Origin: CAZTTH01 sp964615975
Lineage (GTDB): Bacteria; Verrucomicrobiota; Lentisphaeria; JABSQK01; JAJFLO01
DNA length: 35,627 nucleotides
Direction of reading: 5' to 3'
Assembly (NCBI GenBank): GCA_964615975.1
Contig: CAZTTH010000035.1
Span: 1 to 35,627 of the forward strand
Positions 24,841 to 32,400 of this stretch are shown in pieces. The notes beneath the pieces were generated by a model. It saw nothing but the letters and a program-made list of their open reading frames with translations, was not told where the DNA came from and did not search any database. The translations under genes were made by a program, and so were the position numbers. Positions within the stretch are counted from its first letter, which is position 1, and the number at the start of each line of letters is the position of its first letter.

Positions 24841-26049
24841 ATGTTCAAATTCACATCGCGGTTACGAATGGTCATATTATTATCTTTAGTTGCCACCTCA
24901 TGGGCAGAGGAACCGCCCAAACAAAAACCCCTGTTCGAGATTAACATCAATCATGAGTTTCCCGATTATGAAAAATGTTTTCAAGAGGTAAAACAATTGA
25001 TCCTCGACAACTATTACACCACCCTGATCACGGAAAAGGATTTATACTGGGCCGCCATCAACGGCATGCTCCGCCATATTTCCCCGCCGGACTTCAAGGA
25101 ACAAGCACAGATCTGGACCGCGGAACAGTATAAGGCAATAGAAGATTCACTGAAAGGGATAAAAGTGTCGATCGGGGTAAAAAGCTCCTACAATCCCGCC
25201 GATGGCAGTTTGACGGTCACTGAAGTATATCCTGGATCACCCGCGGAGTCGATTCTCCAGCCTTACGACCGCATTCTCAGGATTGATGGTCAAGCCCTGC
25301 TCAATAAATCAGTTCAGGATATCGATAATTTATTACAAGGTGAAGAAGGCTCCGCCGTGACCCTTACCGTTATCCGCGATATCAAATCCTTTGAAATCAC
25401 CATCAAACGAGAAGAATTCAAGGCCAATAATATGACCGTGACTGTCTTTGCCAATGATGTCGGTTATGTCGAACTCCGGAAGATTACCGCCAACATGGCT
25501 GACGATCTGAAAAAGGAATTAACCGAACTGCAGAATAAAAAGATTACCAAACTGATCATTGATTTACGCAATAATACCGGCGGAGTTTTTCTTGATTCGC
25601 TTAAGATTGCCGAACTCTTCCTGCCCGAAAAAGGAGTTCTCCTGCGCACCCTGTCCCGTTCCGACACCCCGCAAAACTATGTTTCGAGCAACAAGGAACC
25701 ATTTAACTTTACGACGGCCATTCTGGTCAATAAGAACACCGCGTCCTCATGCGAAATCATTACCGCGGCTTTGCAGGACAGCAAAAAGGCAGTGGTTGTC
25801 GGCACTCACACCTATGGCAAAGCGGTTTTCGACAAGACTTTTACCTTGGAAAATTTATACCGGGTCAAATTCATCTCCGGCGCGATGTTCACACCCCTCG
25901 GAAAATCCTGGCAAACCAAGGGACTGCTTCCCGATTTTGCGGTTGAGCAGGATGACAACACCTATGCCGCTTTAATGAAACTCACTCCTGTCGACCGCCT
26001 GCAGAAAGATGTCTGCCTGTTGACCGGGTATAAACTGGTGAATAAATGA
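24841..26049 (+). CDS. S41-family (CtpA-like) C-terminal processing peptidase
   Basis: A 402-aa exported serine protease. It has an N-terminal signal sequence (about 1-22, ending SWA), a PDZ domain around residues 115-185 (VYPGSPAESILQPYDRILRI), and the S41 catalytic domain. The nucleophile is S302 in NTASSCEI, where many relatives have the TASASEI form, and the general base is K327 in HTYGKAVF, so the Ser-Lys dyad is present. It lacks the long C-terminal extension of Tsp/Prc and is the short CtpA type. It should cut C-terminal tails of periplasmic proteins. AGGAG formed by the end of the upstream TAG codon serves as its ribosome site, linking it to the repeat protein, which may be its substrate or partner; that is inference. 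Confidence 0.93.
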   Translation: MFKFTSRLRMVILLSLVATSWAEEPPKQKPLFEININHEFPDYEKCFQEVKQLILDNYYTTLITEKDLYWAAINGMLRHISPPDFKEQAQIWTAEQYKAIEDSLKGIKVSIGVKSSYNPADGSLTVTEVYPGSPAESILQPYDRILRIDGQALLNKSVQDIDNLLQGEEGSAVTLTVIRDIKSFEITIKREEFKANNMTVTVFANDVGYVELRKITANMADDLKKELTELQNKKITKLIIDLRNNTGGVFLDSLKIAELFLPEKGVLLRTLSRSDTPQNYVSSNKEPFNFTTAILVNKNTASSCEIITAALQDSKKAVVVGTHTYGKAVFDKTFTLENLYRVKFISGAMFTPLGKSWQTKGLLPDFAVEQDDNTYAALMKLTPVDRLQKDVCLLTGYKLVNK

Positions 26050-26082
26050 GCCTCTAATCCAGCCGTCTGGGGAGCAATGTTT

Positions 26083-27111
26083 CTACATCCCACACACTAC
26101 AACCACCCGGAAGCCGATGGCATTGCTGGCATAATCGGCGGAGAAGTAATTGCGAAAGGCGGCACGACAAAGCCGGGCATTGTAGAGCCATGAACCGCCG
26201 CGCGCAACTCGGCCTGATCCTGAATTCGGCCCGGTAGGATCGGTGACCATTCCCAGCGGATAGTCTCCATACCAATCGCGGCACCATTCCCAGACGTTGC
26301 CATGCATATCATATAATCCCCAGGCATTGGGAGCGAAACTCCCAACCGGCATGGTTTCTTCACGATATTCGCCCCTGATCTCATTGCCATAAGGAAAGTT
26401 ACCATTGAAATTGGCCTTGCTTGCATCCAATTCATCACCATAATGGAACGCGGTTGTCGTTCCCGCGCGACAGGCATACTCCCACTCCGCTTCAGACGGC
26501 AGACGTACCTCATCACCAATGGATAAAATCCCCAGGCTGATGGCCCATTCCTCAAGTTTATTACAATAATCATTCGCCTGTCTCCAGGTGACATTTTCGA
26601 CCGGCGCATCGCTTCCCACCGAAGTGAAACCCGCGGGATTGGCGCCGGTGATCAAGGAGTATTGCCCCTGCGTCACTTCAAATTGCCCCAGCCAGAAATC
26701 GTGGGTCAATATCACTGGATGCTGGACTTCATCGATGTTTCGCCATGCTTCTGCCTTTTGTTTTGCCGCGGTACTTGCTTCCGGACTGCCCATGAGAAAA
26801 TAGTTTCTACTGCCACTTAAGCGTTTCCATTCGTCCACTGTCGTAGCCGGTATCCGCACCAATTTCATTTCAATTCCCGGCAACAGCCAGATATCACCAG
26901 CCTGGGCTGGAGTGGGGGATGATGCCTGATTATCAACGGGGGGGGCACTATCTTGATCATCCCAGGGAGGAGTTGGCGATTTATCATGATTCCTCTCATT
27001 TATTTCCCCCGCCAATGAATTTCGATACACTAAATGGATATAATAAGCAGCCAGGATCACAGACAGGATCAACGATAAGATCAAGACTATTTTGCCAATA
27101 CGATTCAACAT
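26083..27111 (-). CDS. Membrane-anchored FGE-sulfatase-fold (SUMF1/PvdO-like) protein
   Basis: A 342-aa protein with one N-terminal membrane helix (about 5-28), a Pro/Ser-rich linker (about 40-72), and a C-terminal formylglycine-generating-enzyme-like domain. Family hallmarks are LPSEAEWEYACRAG, WGLYDMHGNVWEWCRDW, RVARGGSWLYNARLCR and the terminal GFRVV. In true FGE enzymes two active-site cysteines lie in the GSFLC...C segment; here the first is Tyr (SWLYNARLC), so sulfatase activation is unlikely. No sulfatase gene is in the window. Other proteins of this fold bind ligands or modify envelope or secondary-metabolite targets. It is convergent with the S41 peptidase gene (33-bp gap) and divergent from the Rrf2 regulator. 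Confidence 0.88.
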   Translation of the reverse strand: MLNRIGKIVLILSLILSVILAAYYIHLVYRNSLAGEINERNHDKSPTPPWDDQDSAPPVDNQASSPTPAQAGDIWLLPGIEMKLVRIPATTVDEWKRLSGSRNYFLMGSPEASTAAKQKAEAWRNIDEVQHPVILTHDFWLGQFEVTQGQYSLITGANPAGFTSVGSDAPVENVTWRQANDYCNKLEEWAISLGILSIGDEVRLPSEAEWEYACRAGTTTAFHYGDELDASKANFNGNFPYGNEIRGEYREETMPVGSFAPNAWGLYDMHGNVWEWCRDWYGDYPLGMVTDPTGPNSGSGRVARGGSWLYNARLCRAAFRNYFSADYASNAIGFRVVVVCGM

Positions 27112-27425
27112 TGTTGATAACCACTTTGATTAAATTCAGTTTTCGTCCTTTACCTTAGCACCACTTTCGAGATCTCATCAAACCAGTTGCTAAGGTGTTA
27201 TATCCGCCGGAAGATAATTTTACCCGGTTATCGAATTCCAACACCAGTATGATGGATATCGATCTTATCCTGGTCGATACGATACCCAGACCTTGCAAAT
27301 ATTGATCACTTCCAGTCAATTGATGAATCTTGACAATCGAGAGCTGACAATTCCAAAATTTAATTTTACAGATTGCCACGACCATTAATGCCATATATCC
27401 TAATAAACATTTAGGTGTTTTAACA
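27112..27425. other. Divergent intergenic region (314 bp) between FGE-like gene and Rrf2 regulator
   Basis: It holds a candidate promoter and operator for the regulator (27373-27415) and a 9-bp inverted repeat (ACCTTAGCA at 27152-27160 with its complement at 27188-27196, 27-nt loop) close to the FGE-like gene start. A minus-strand frame of 79 codons crosses the region but has no ribosome site, no family motif, and overlaps the promoter, so I do not call it. Confidence 0.5.
27373..27415 (+). promoter_or_regulatory. Candidate promoter and Rrf2-type operator
   Basis: TTGCCA (27373-27378), a 17-bp spacer, and TATCCT (27396-27401) form a sigma-70-like promoter for the regulator gene. The inverted repeat CCTAA...TTAGG (27399-27415, 7-bp centre) overlaps the -10 region. 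This is the layout expected for autorepression by an Rrf2-family protein. A ribosome site AGGTG follows about 8 bp before the ATG, so the leader is very short. Confidence 0.45.
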
Positions 27426-27872
27426 ATGAAACTGGCGACGAAAACTCAACATGGCTTGCATATTCTCCTGCACATCACCGCGAAATCACGGTGTGGACAT
27501 CTGGCGCAAGGCTGCGACATCGCGGAAAAACAGAATATCAATACTCCCTATATGGAACAACTGATGATCACATTGAAAAACGCTGGACTGGTGCAGACAG
27601 TGCGCGGACGCAAGGGCGGCTACAAACTGGCTGTCAATCCCAACTCGATTACCCTTCTTGATATCATCGAACTCTTTGAAGGCGAATTGAATTTGGCTGG
27701 TGATCAGGAAATATTGTCAGCAGATTCGCGTAAAAGTACTCATTGTTTCGCGTTTGATTTGGATGGAATTTGGCGTGATCTCAGCAGGTTGATCCGTCAA
27801 ACAACAAGTCAAATAACCTTATCATCCATACTTGATCGCCGTTTGCAATCAACTCCAGACTACATCATCTAA
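27426..27872 (+). CDS. Rrf2-family transcriptional regulator (CymR/IscR-like)
   Basis: A 148-aa winged-helix regulator. It begins MKLATKTQHGLHILLHI, has the helix-turn-helix region with NTPYMEQLMITLKNAGLV, and the family signature GRKGGYKLA in the wing. IscR uses three closely spaced cysteines for an iron-sulfur cluster; here only one cysteine (in STHCFAFD) lies in that region, so it is more like CymR, which senses cysteine status through CysK. It stands immediately before cysK (40 bp) and the sulfate assimilation genes, which are its probable targets. An inverted repeat overlapping its own promoter suggests autoregulation. The link to cysteine is from context and known relatives. Confidence 0.9.
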   Translation: MKLATKTQHGLHILLHITAKSRCGHLAQGCDIAEKQNINTPYMEQLMITLKNAGLVQTVRGRKGGYKLAVNPNSITLLDIIELFEGELNLAGDQEILSADSRKSTHCFAFDLDGIWRDLSRLIRQTTSQITLSSILDRRLQSTPDYII

Positions 27873-27912
27873 CCCTTAATTAAAATCTCCTTAACACGAA
27901 GGAAATGCCCTC

Positions 27913-28833
27913 ATGAAAATCTATCAAGACATGACCAAAACCATTGGCAACACCCCCCTGGTAAAACTCAACAGGATTACCGCGGACTGTGTTGCCACCG
28001 TGCTCGCCAAGCTTGAATTTCACAATCCCACCTTCAGTGTCAAGGATCGAATCGCGGTCAGCATGGTCGACACAGCAGAACGAATAGGCAAGATCAAGAA
28101 GGATACTGTCATCATCGAACCGACCAGCGGGAATACCGGTATTGGCTTGGCATTTGTCTGCGCCGCCCGCAATTATCGCCTGATCATTACCATGCCCGAA
28201 ACCATGTCCCAGGAACGCCGAAGAGTACTCCAACATCTTGGCGCGGAACTGGTATTGACTCCCGGTGACAAGGGCATGCGCGGCGCAATTGAAAAAGCAA
28301 CGGAGCTCGCCGCCGCCCATCCCAATTCATTCATTCCGCAGCAATTCGAAAATCCCGCAAACCCTGATATCCATCGTCGTACCACGGGCGAGGAAATCTG
28401 GAATGATACCGATGGAGCGGTCGATATTTTCGTCTCTGGAGTTGGCACCGGAGGCACGGTTACCGGCGCGGGCGGTTTATTAAAAGAATTGAAACCCGGC
28501 CTGAAGGTAATCGCGGTAGAACCGGCCGCCTCGGCGGTCATCTCAGGAAATCCGCCCGGCAAACATTTGATTCAGGGAATCGGCGCCGGTTTTATTCCCA
28601 AGATTCTTAATACCAGTATTCTCGATGAAACCATCAAGGTTACCGACAGTGATGCGGTCGAAACCGCCAAAGCGCTGGCACGCAAAGAGGGGATTCTCTG
28701 TGGTCTGAGTTCGGGCGCTGCCACCTGGGTCGCTCTGCAAGTCGCAAAACGACCAGAAAATAAGGGCAAAACCATTGTTGTCATCCTGCCCAGCGGGGGC
28801 GAACGCTATCTCAGCACGGTCTTGTTTCAGTAA
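27913..28833 (+). CDS. cysK: Cysteine synthase (O-acetylserine sulfhydrylase)
   Basis: A 306-aa PLP enzyme that makes cysteine from O-acetylserine and sulfide. K44 in FSVKDRIA is the Schiff-base lysine. The substrate loop PTSGNTGIGLAF, the phosphate-binding GTGGTVTGAG segment and LPSGGERYLST near the C-terminus are all present and typical. The length is that of CysK/CysM proteins, and the sequence is full. The start has GAAGGAAA about 8 bp upstream. It follows the Rrf2 gene and precedes cysH, with a 122-bp structured repeat in between. CysK is preferred over CysM from overall motif style, though the two are hard to separate by eye. Confidence 0.95.
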   Translation: MKIYQDMTKTIGNTPLVKLNRITADCVATVLAKLEFHNPTFSVKDRIAVSMVDTAERIGKIKKDTVIIEPTSGNTGIGLAFVCAARNYRLIITMPETMSQERRRVLQHLGAELVLTPGDKGMRGAIEKATELAAAHPNSFIPQQFENPANPDIHRRTTGEEIWNDTDGAVDIFVSGVGTGGTVTGAGGLLKELKPGLKVIAVEPAASAVISGNPPGKHLIQGIGAGFIPKILNTSILDETIKVTDSDAVETAKALARKEGILCGLSSGAATWVALQVAKRPENKGKTIVVILPSGGERYLSTVLFQ

Positions 28834-28852
28834 AAAATTACGCAACGTAAGC

Positions 28853-28974
28853 ATGTGTTTAGCATCGGTTGGAGTACAGGCTTTTAGCCTGAATTGCATT
28901 AATGCCTGAGAGAGGAGTATCCGAAAAGGGTGAACTCCAAACTCCACCAGCTTCAAACTCTACGCTAAACACAT
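28853..28974. repeat. 122-bp structured repeat, copy 1 (between cysK and cysH)
   Basis: Bounded by a perfect 11-bp terminal inverted repeat, ATGTGTTTAGC (28853-28863) and GCTAAACACAT (28964-28974). Inside are the hairpin CAGGCTTTTAGCCTG and a stem TTGGAGT (28869-28875) with ACTCCAA (28934-28940). A second copy of equal length at 32132-32253 is about 80% identical. It has no coding capacity. It may be a small non-autonomous element, or a structured RNA that ends or processes the cysK transcript. Confidence 0.85.
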
Positions 28975-29006
28975 ACCAACGTAATTTTTATATAAAATAA
29001 ACTATA

Positions 29007-29747
29007 ATGAATAATAACAAACTACTGGTTTCCCAATGGCAGCTTGATTTGGCGGATAAATCCGCGGTGCAGATCATCGCTTGGGCGGCAAAGCAATTTC
29101 CCCAGGCAATCAAATTCGCTTCTTCGTTGGGAATGGAAGATCAAATAATCACTGACATCATTCTCCGCCATCATCCGGAAATTACTGTATTCACCCTCGA
29201 CACCGGACGTTTATTCAAGGAAAGTTATGATCTGATCGAAGCGATGGAGAAACATTATCACACCACAATCACCATCATGTTTCCCGATGCCCGGGAAGTG
29301 GAGAACATGGTCCAGGAAAGTGGGATAAATCTTTTCTATCACTCGGTGGCCAATCGCAAGCGCTGCTGTGGCATCCGCAAGGTTAATCCCCTGCGTCGCG
29401 CCTTAAGCGGATTGGATGCCTGGATCACCGGGTTGCGGCGCGACCAGGCTGACAGTCGATCCAGCGTGGAAGCGGTGGAATGGGATGATACGTACCAAAT
29501 GGTAAAAATTAATCCGTTGTGGAATTGGAGCGATGAAACTATCCGCAAACATATTCAGGAAAACCAGATTCCTTATAACCGCCTGCATGACCAGGGTTAT
29601 CCCAGTATCGGGTGTGCCTGTTGCACCCGTGCCATAGCCACTGGGGAATCCATCAGGGCCGGCCGCTGGTGGTGGGAAAATGAATCCAAAAAGGAATGCG
29701 GGATTCATATCATCGACGGTAAAGTCAAGCGGGTATCGAATCCATAA
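29007..29747 (+). CDS. cysH: Assimilatory adenylyl-sulfate (APS-type) reductase
   Basis: A 246-aa reductase that makes sulfite from activated sulfate using thioredoxin. The PP-loop-like core is seen in ASSLGMEDQI, and GLRRDQADSR is the substrate-binding arginine region. The cysteine pairs C120-C121 (KRCCGIRK) and C203/C206 (GCACC) are the [4Fe-4S] ligands that mark the APS-using type, as opposed to the cluster-free PAPS reductase of enteric bacteria. The catalytic cysteine is C231 in ECGIHI near the C-terminus. The APS type fits the absence of an APS kinase gene here. No strong ribosome site precedes the ATG. It is followed after 135 bp by cysD. Confidence 0.94.
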   Translation: MNNNKLLVSQWQLDLADKSAVQIIAWAAKQFPQAIKFASSLGMEDQIITDIILRHHPEITVFTLDTGRLFKESYDLIEAMEKHYHTTITIMFPDAREVENMVQESGINLFYHSVANRKRCCGIRKVNPLRRALSGLDAWITGLRRDQADSRSSVEAVEWDDTYQMVKINPLWNWSDETIRKHIQENQIPYNRLHDQGYPSIGCACCTRAIATGESIRAGRWWWENESKKECGIHIIDGKVKRVSNP

Positions 29748-29882
29748 ACGGAATCAGCAGATCCACCTGTATGTACCACCCCGCCATACCACCTCAAAGT
29801 ACACTCTTAATCGCATAACAATTAGTCAATATTACTGGGTTAGAAAGCAACGATCCCATATAATAATCAACTGAAAAAAATT

Positions 29883-30785
29883 ATGGAAAATTACTCACTC
29901 TCTCATTTAGATGTTTTGGAAGCGGAATCAATTCATATCATGCGCGAAGTCGCGGCTGAATTTCAACGCCCGGTGTTATTGTTTTCCGGCGGGAAAGACT
30001 CCTTATGCATGTTGCGAATTGCTGAAAAAGCATTCCGGCCGGCGAAATTTCCTTTTCCCGTCATGCATATCGATACCGGCCATAACTTTCCGGAAGTTCT
30101 CGCTTTTCGCGACCAACTGATTGGCCGATTGGGTGAACGACTGATCGTGCGCACGGTTCAAGATGCCATCGACAAAGGAATCGCCTTCGAGAGCTCCGGC
30201 GAAGCCAGCCGCAACCGCTTGCAAAGCCCCACCCTGCTGGCAGCGCTTAATGAATTCAAATTTGACGCGGCATTTGGCGGCGGACGACGCGACGAAGAAA
30301 AAGCGCGCGCTAAGGAACGGATTTTTTCCTTTCGCGATGAATTTGGCCAATGGGATCCCAAGAAACAGCGTCCAGAACTCTGGAATCTTTTTAATGGACG
30401 TATCCATCAAGGACAAAATATCCGCGTGTTCCCGATCAGTAATTGGACTGAATTGGATGTCTGGCAATACATCCAACGAGAAGAACTTGAGATTCCATCC
30501 ATTTATTTCAGTCATGACCGTGAAGTGTTCTGGCGGGACAATCAGTGGCTGAGCAAATGTTCATTTCTGCCATTGCGCAATGGCGAAAAATTTAAAACCA
30601 TGCGCATCCGTTTCCGCACGGTTGGTGATATGGTCTGCACCGGCGCCATTCCATCAACAGCGTCGACGCTCAGTGAAATAATCGCTGAAATCGCGACCTT
30701 CCGGGTGTCCGAACGTGGCGGACGCGCCGACGACAGGTTTTCGGAAACTGCCATGGAAGATCGGAAAAAGGAAGGATATTTCTAA
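29883..30785 (+). CDS. cysD: Sulfate adenylyltransferase subunit 2
   Basis: A 300-aa PP-loop ATP pyrophosphatase that joins sulfate and ATP to give APS, driven by the GTPase CysN. It shows the PP-loop FSGGKDSLCML, the FPVMHIDTGHNFPE segment, GGRRDEEKARAKER, and the C-terminal ERGGRADDR...MEDRKKEGYF that is highly conserved in CysD. Its TAA shares one base with the cysN ATG (TAATG), so the subunits are translationally coupled. A TATAAT lies at 29859-29864, but the matching -35 is poor. Confidence 0.96.
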   Translation: MENYSLSHLDVLEAESIHIMREVAAEFQRPVLLFSGGKDSLCMLRIAEKAFRPAKFPFPVMHIDTGHNFPEVLAFRDQLIGRLGERLIVRTVQDAIDKGIAFESSGEASRNRLQSPTLLAALNEFKFDAAFGGGRRDEEKARAKERIFSFRDEFGQWDPKKQRPELWNLFNGRIHQGQNIRVFPISNWTELDVWQYIQREELEIPSIYFSHDREVFWRDNQWLSKCSFLPLRNGEKFKTMRIRFRTVGDMVCTGAIPSTASTLSEIIAEIATFRVSERGGRADDRFSETAMEDRKKEGYF

Positions 30786-32119
30786 TGACAACCACCATGA
30801 ACAGCACTAACTCTGAGACTTCGTCTCACGTTGAATTATTGAGATTTACCACCTGCGGCAGTGTGGATGACGGCAAAAGCACCTTGATCGGCCGTCTGCT
30901 CTATGACAGCAAATCATTGTTTGATGATCAGCTCGAAGCCCTGGAACGATCCAGCCATATGAAGGGCGATGAAGAAATCAATCTGGCCAATCTGACCGAT
31001 GGCCTGCGGGCAGAACGCGAACAGGGTATCACCATCGATGTCGCCTATCGGTATTTCGGCACCGCCAACCGCAAGTTCATTGTTGCTGACACTCCCGGGC
31101 ATATTCAATATACCCGCAACATGGTCACCGGCGCCTCGACCGCCAACCTGGCCCTGATCCTGGTAGACGCGCGGCAGGGCATCATGGAACAGACCCGGCG
31201 TCATAGTTTCATTGCCTCCCTGTTGGGGATTTCCCATTTAATCCTCTGCATCAATAAGATGGATCTGGTGGCATATGACCGGGAAATTTTCGAACGGATT
31301 CGCATTGAATTTGAAGAGTTCTCCACCCTGTTGGAAATCAAGGATATCGCTTACATACCAATCAGCGCGTTGCGCGGTGATAATGTGGTTGGTCTCTCAG
31401 CGAACATGCCTTGGTATCAGGGTCCGCCATTGCTCAATTATCTTGAAACGGTTCACATTGCCAATGACCGCAATTTTACCGATCCGCGCTTTCCGGTGCA
31501 ATGGGTCATTCGTCCGCGATCCGACGAGCATCATGATTACCGCGCTTATGCCGGAGTCGTCACCGGCGGCGTCTTCCATGTCGGCGATGATGTCATTGTC
31601 CTGCCCTCTGGAAAACGCTCGCGAATCAAAGCCATACACTTGTTGGATGCGGAGTTAAAAACCGCCTATCCCCCCATGTCAGTAAGTTTGTTATTGGAAC
31701 ACAATATCGATATCAGCCGCGGCGATATGATCGTAAAACCTGACAATATCCCCTATCTCGGACAGGAGTTTGAGGCCACCATATGCTGGATGAGCGAACA
31801 CCCCATGTTGACAGGCCGGAAATATCTGGTCAAACATACAACGAATACAGTAAAAGGGATCATCAGTGAACTGCTCCATCGCATCAATATCAATACCTTG
31901 GAAGCAGAAACGGAAGCTGTCAGTTTACGTTTGAATGAAATCGGCAAAATTAAATTCAAAACCCAGTCACCATTGATTTTTGATGAATACAAGCGGATGC
32001 GGGAAACCGGCGCGTTCATATTGATTGATGAAGCCACCAATGCCACCGTCGGCGCTGGAATGTTGTGTGAACCGACCAAAACCATACCATTGCCTCAATA
32101 TGATGGATATGTAATCTAA
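30785..32119 (+). CDS. cysN: Sulfate adenylyltransferase subunit 1 (GTPase)
   Basis: A 444-aa EF-Tu-like GTPase that drives APS formation by CysD. G1 is GSVDDGKST, the G2/effector region contains EREQGITIDVAYRYF, G3 is DTPGHIQYTRNM, and G4 is NKMD. Two beta-barrel domains follow. The protein ends soon after the third domain (ATVGAGML...), without the fused CysC APS kinase found in NodQ-type proteins. Thus any PAPS for the cluster sulfotransferase must come from an APS kinase elsewhere. A second 122-bp repeat follows the stop by 12 bp. Confidence 0.96.
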   Translation: MTTTMNSTNSETSSHVELLRFTTCGSVDDGKSTLIGRLLYDSKSLFDDQLEALERSSHMKGDEEINLANLTDGLRAEREQGITIDVAYRYFGTANRKFIVADTPGHIQYTRNMVTGASTANLALILVDARQGIMEQTRRHSFIASLLGISHLILCINKMDLVAYDREIFERIRIEFEEFSTLLEIKDIAYIPISALRGDNVVGLSANMPWYQGPPLLNYLETVHIANDRNFTDPRFPVQWVIRPRSDEHHDYRAYAGVVTGGVFHVGDDVIVLPSGKRSRIKAIHLLDAELKTAYPPMSVSLLLEHNIDISRGDMIVKPDNIPYLGQEFEATICWMSEHPMLTGRKYLVKHTTNTVKGIISELLHRININTLEAETEAVSLRLNEIGKIKFKTQSPLIFDEYKRMRETGAFILIDEATNATVGAGMLCEPTKTIPLPQYDGYVI

Positions 32120-32131
32120 CGGCAGCATCTT

Positions 32132-32253
32132 ATGTGTTTACCGTTGATTGGAATACCGGCTTTTAGCCTGAATGGCAATAAATACTGAGAAAGGAGCTCC
32201 ATAAAAGGATGTATTCCAAACTCCACCCGCTTCAAACTCGACGCTAAACACCT
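32132..32253. repeat. 122-bp structured repeat, copy 2 (between cysN and the metX-metW gene)
   Basis: Same orientation and length as the 28853-28974 copy. The inner stem has changed on both sides together: TTGGAATA (32148-32155) pairs with TATTCCAA (32212-32219), while copy 1 has TTGGAGT/ACTCCAA. CCGGCTTTTAGCCTG keeps most of the second hairpin, and the ends GTGTTTA/TAAACAC (32134-32140, 32245-32251) still pair. The rest of the gap to 32400 contains GAAGGAGGAGC before the next gene and a 32-codon frame from 32352 in another phase; neither is a clear gene. Confidence 0.85.
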
Positions 32254-32400
32254 GCATGGCGTCGCTGCTTTAACTCTAATTATTGCTTAAATATGAAGAA
32301 TGTGACTACGCAAAGTATATTCGCTCGTATCGTCTGGTATAACCCTCATTAATGACTGCGCTGTTCTCGATCACGAAGGAGGAGCAAAAGAAATCAGCTT

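Noticed and set aside
27155..27394. Minus-strand 79-codon frame upstream of the Rrf2 gene
   Set aside because: It crosses the divergent promoter region, has unlikely composition, and lacks a ribosome site.
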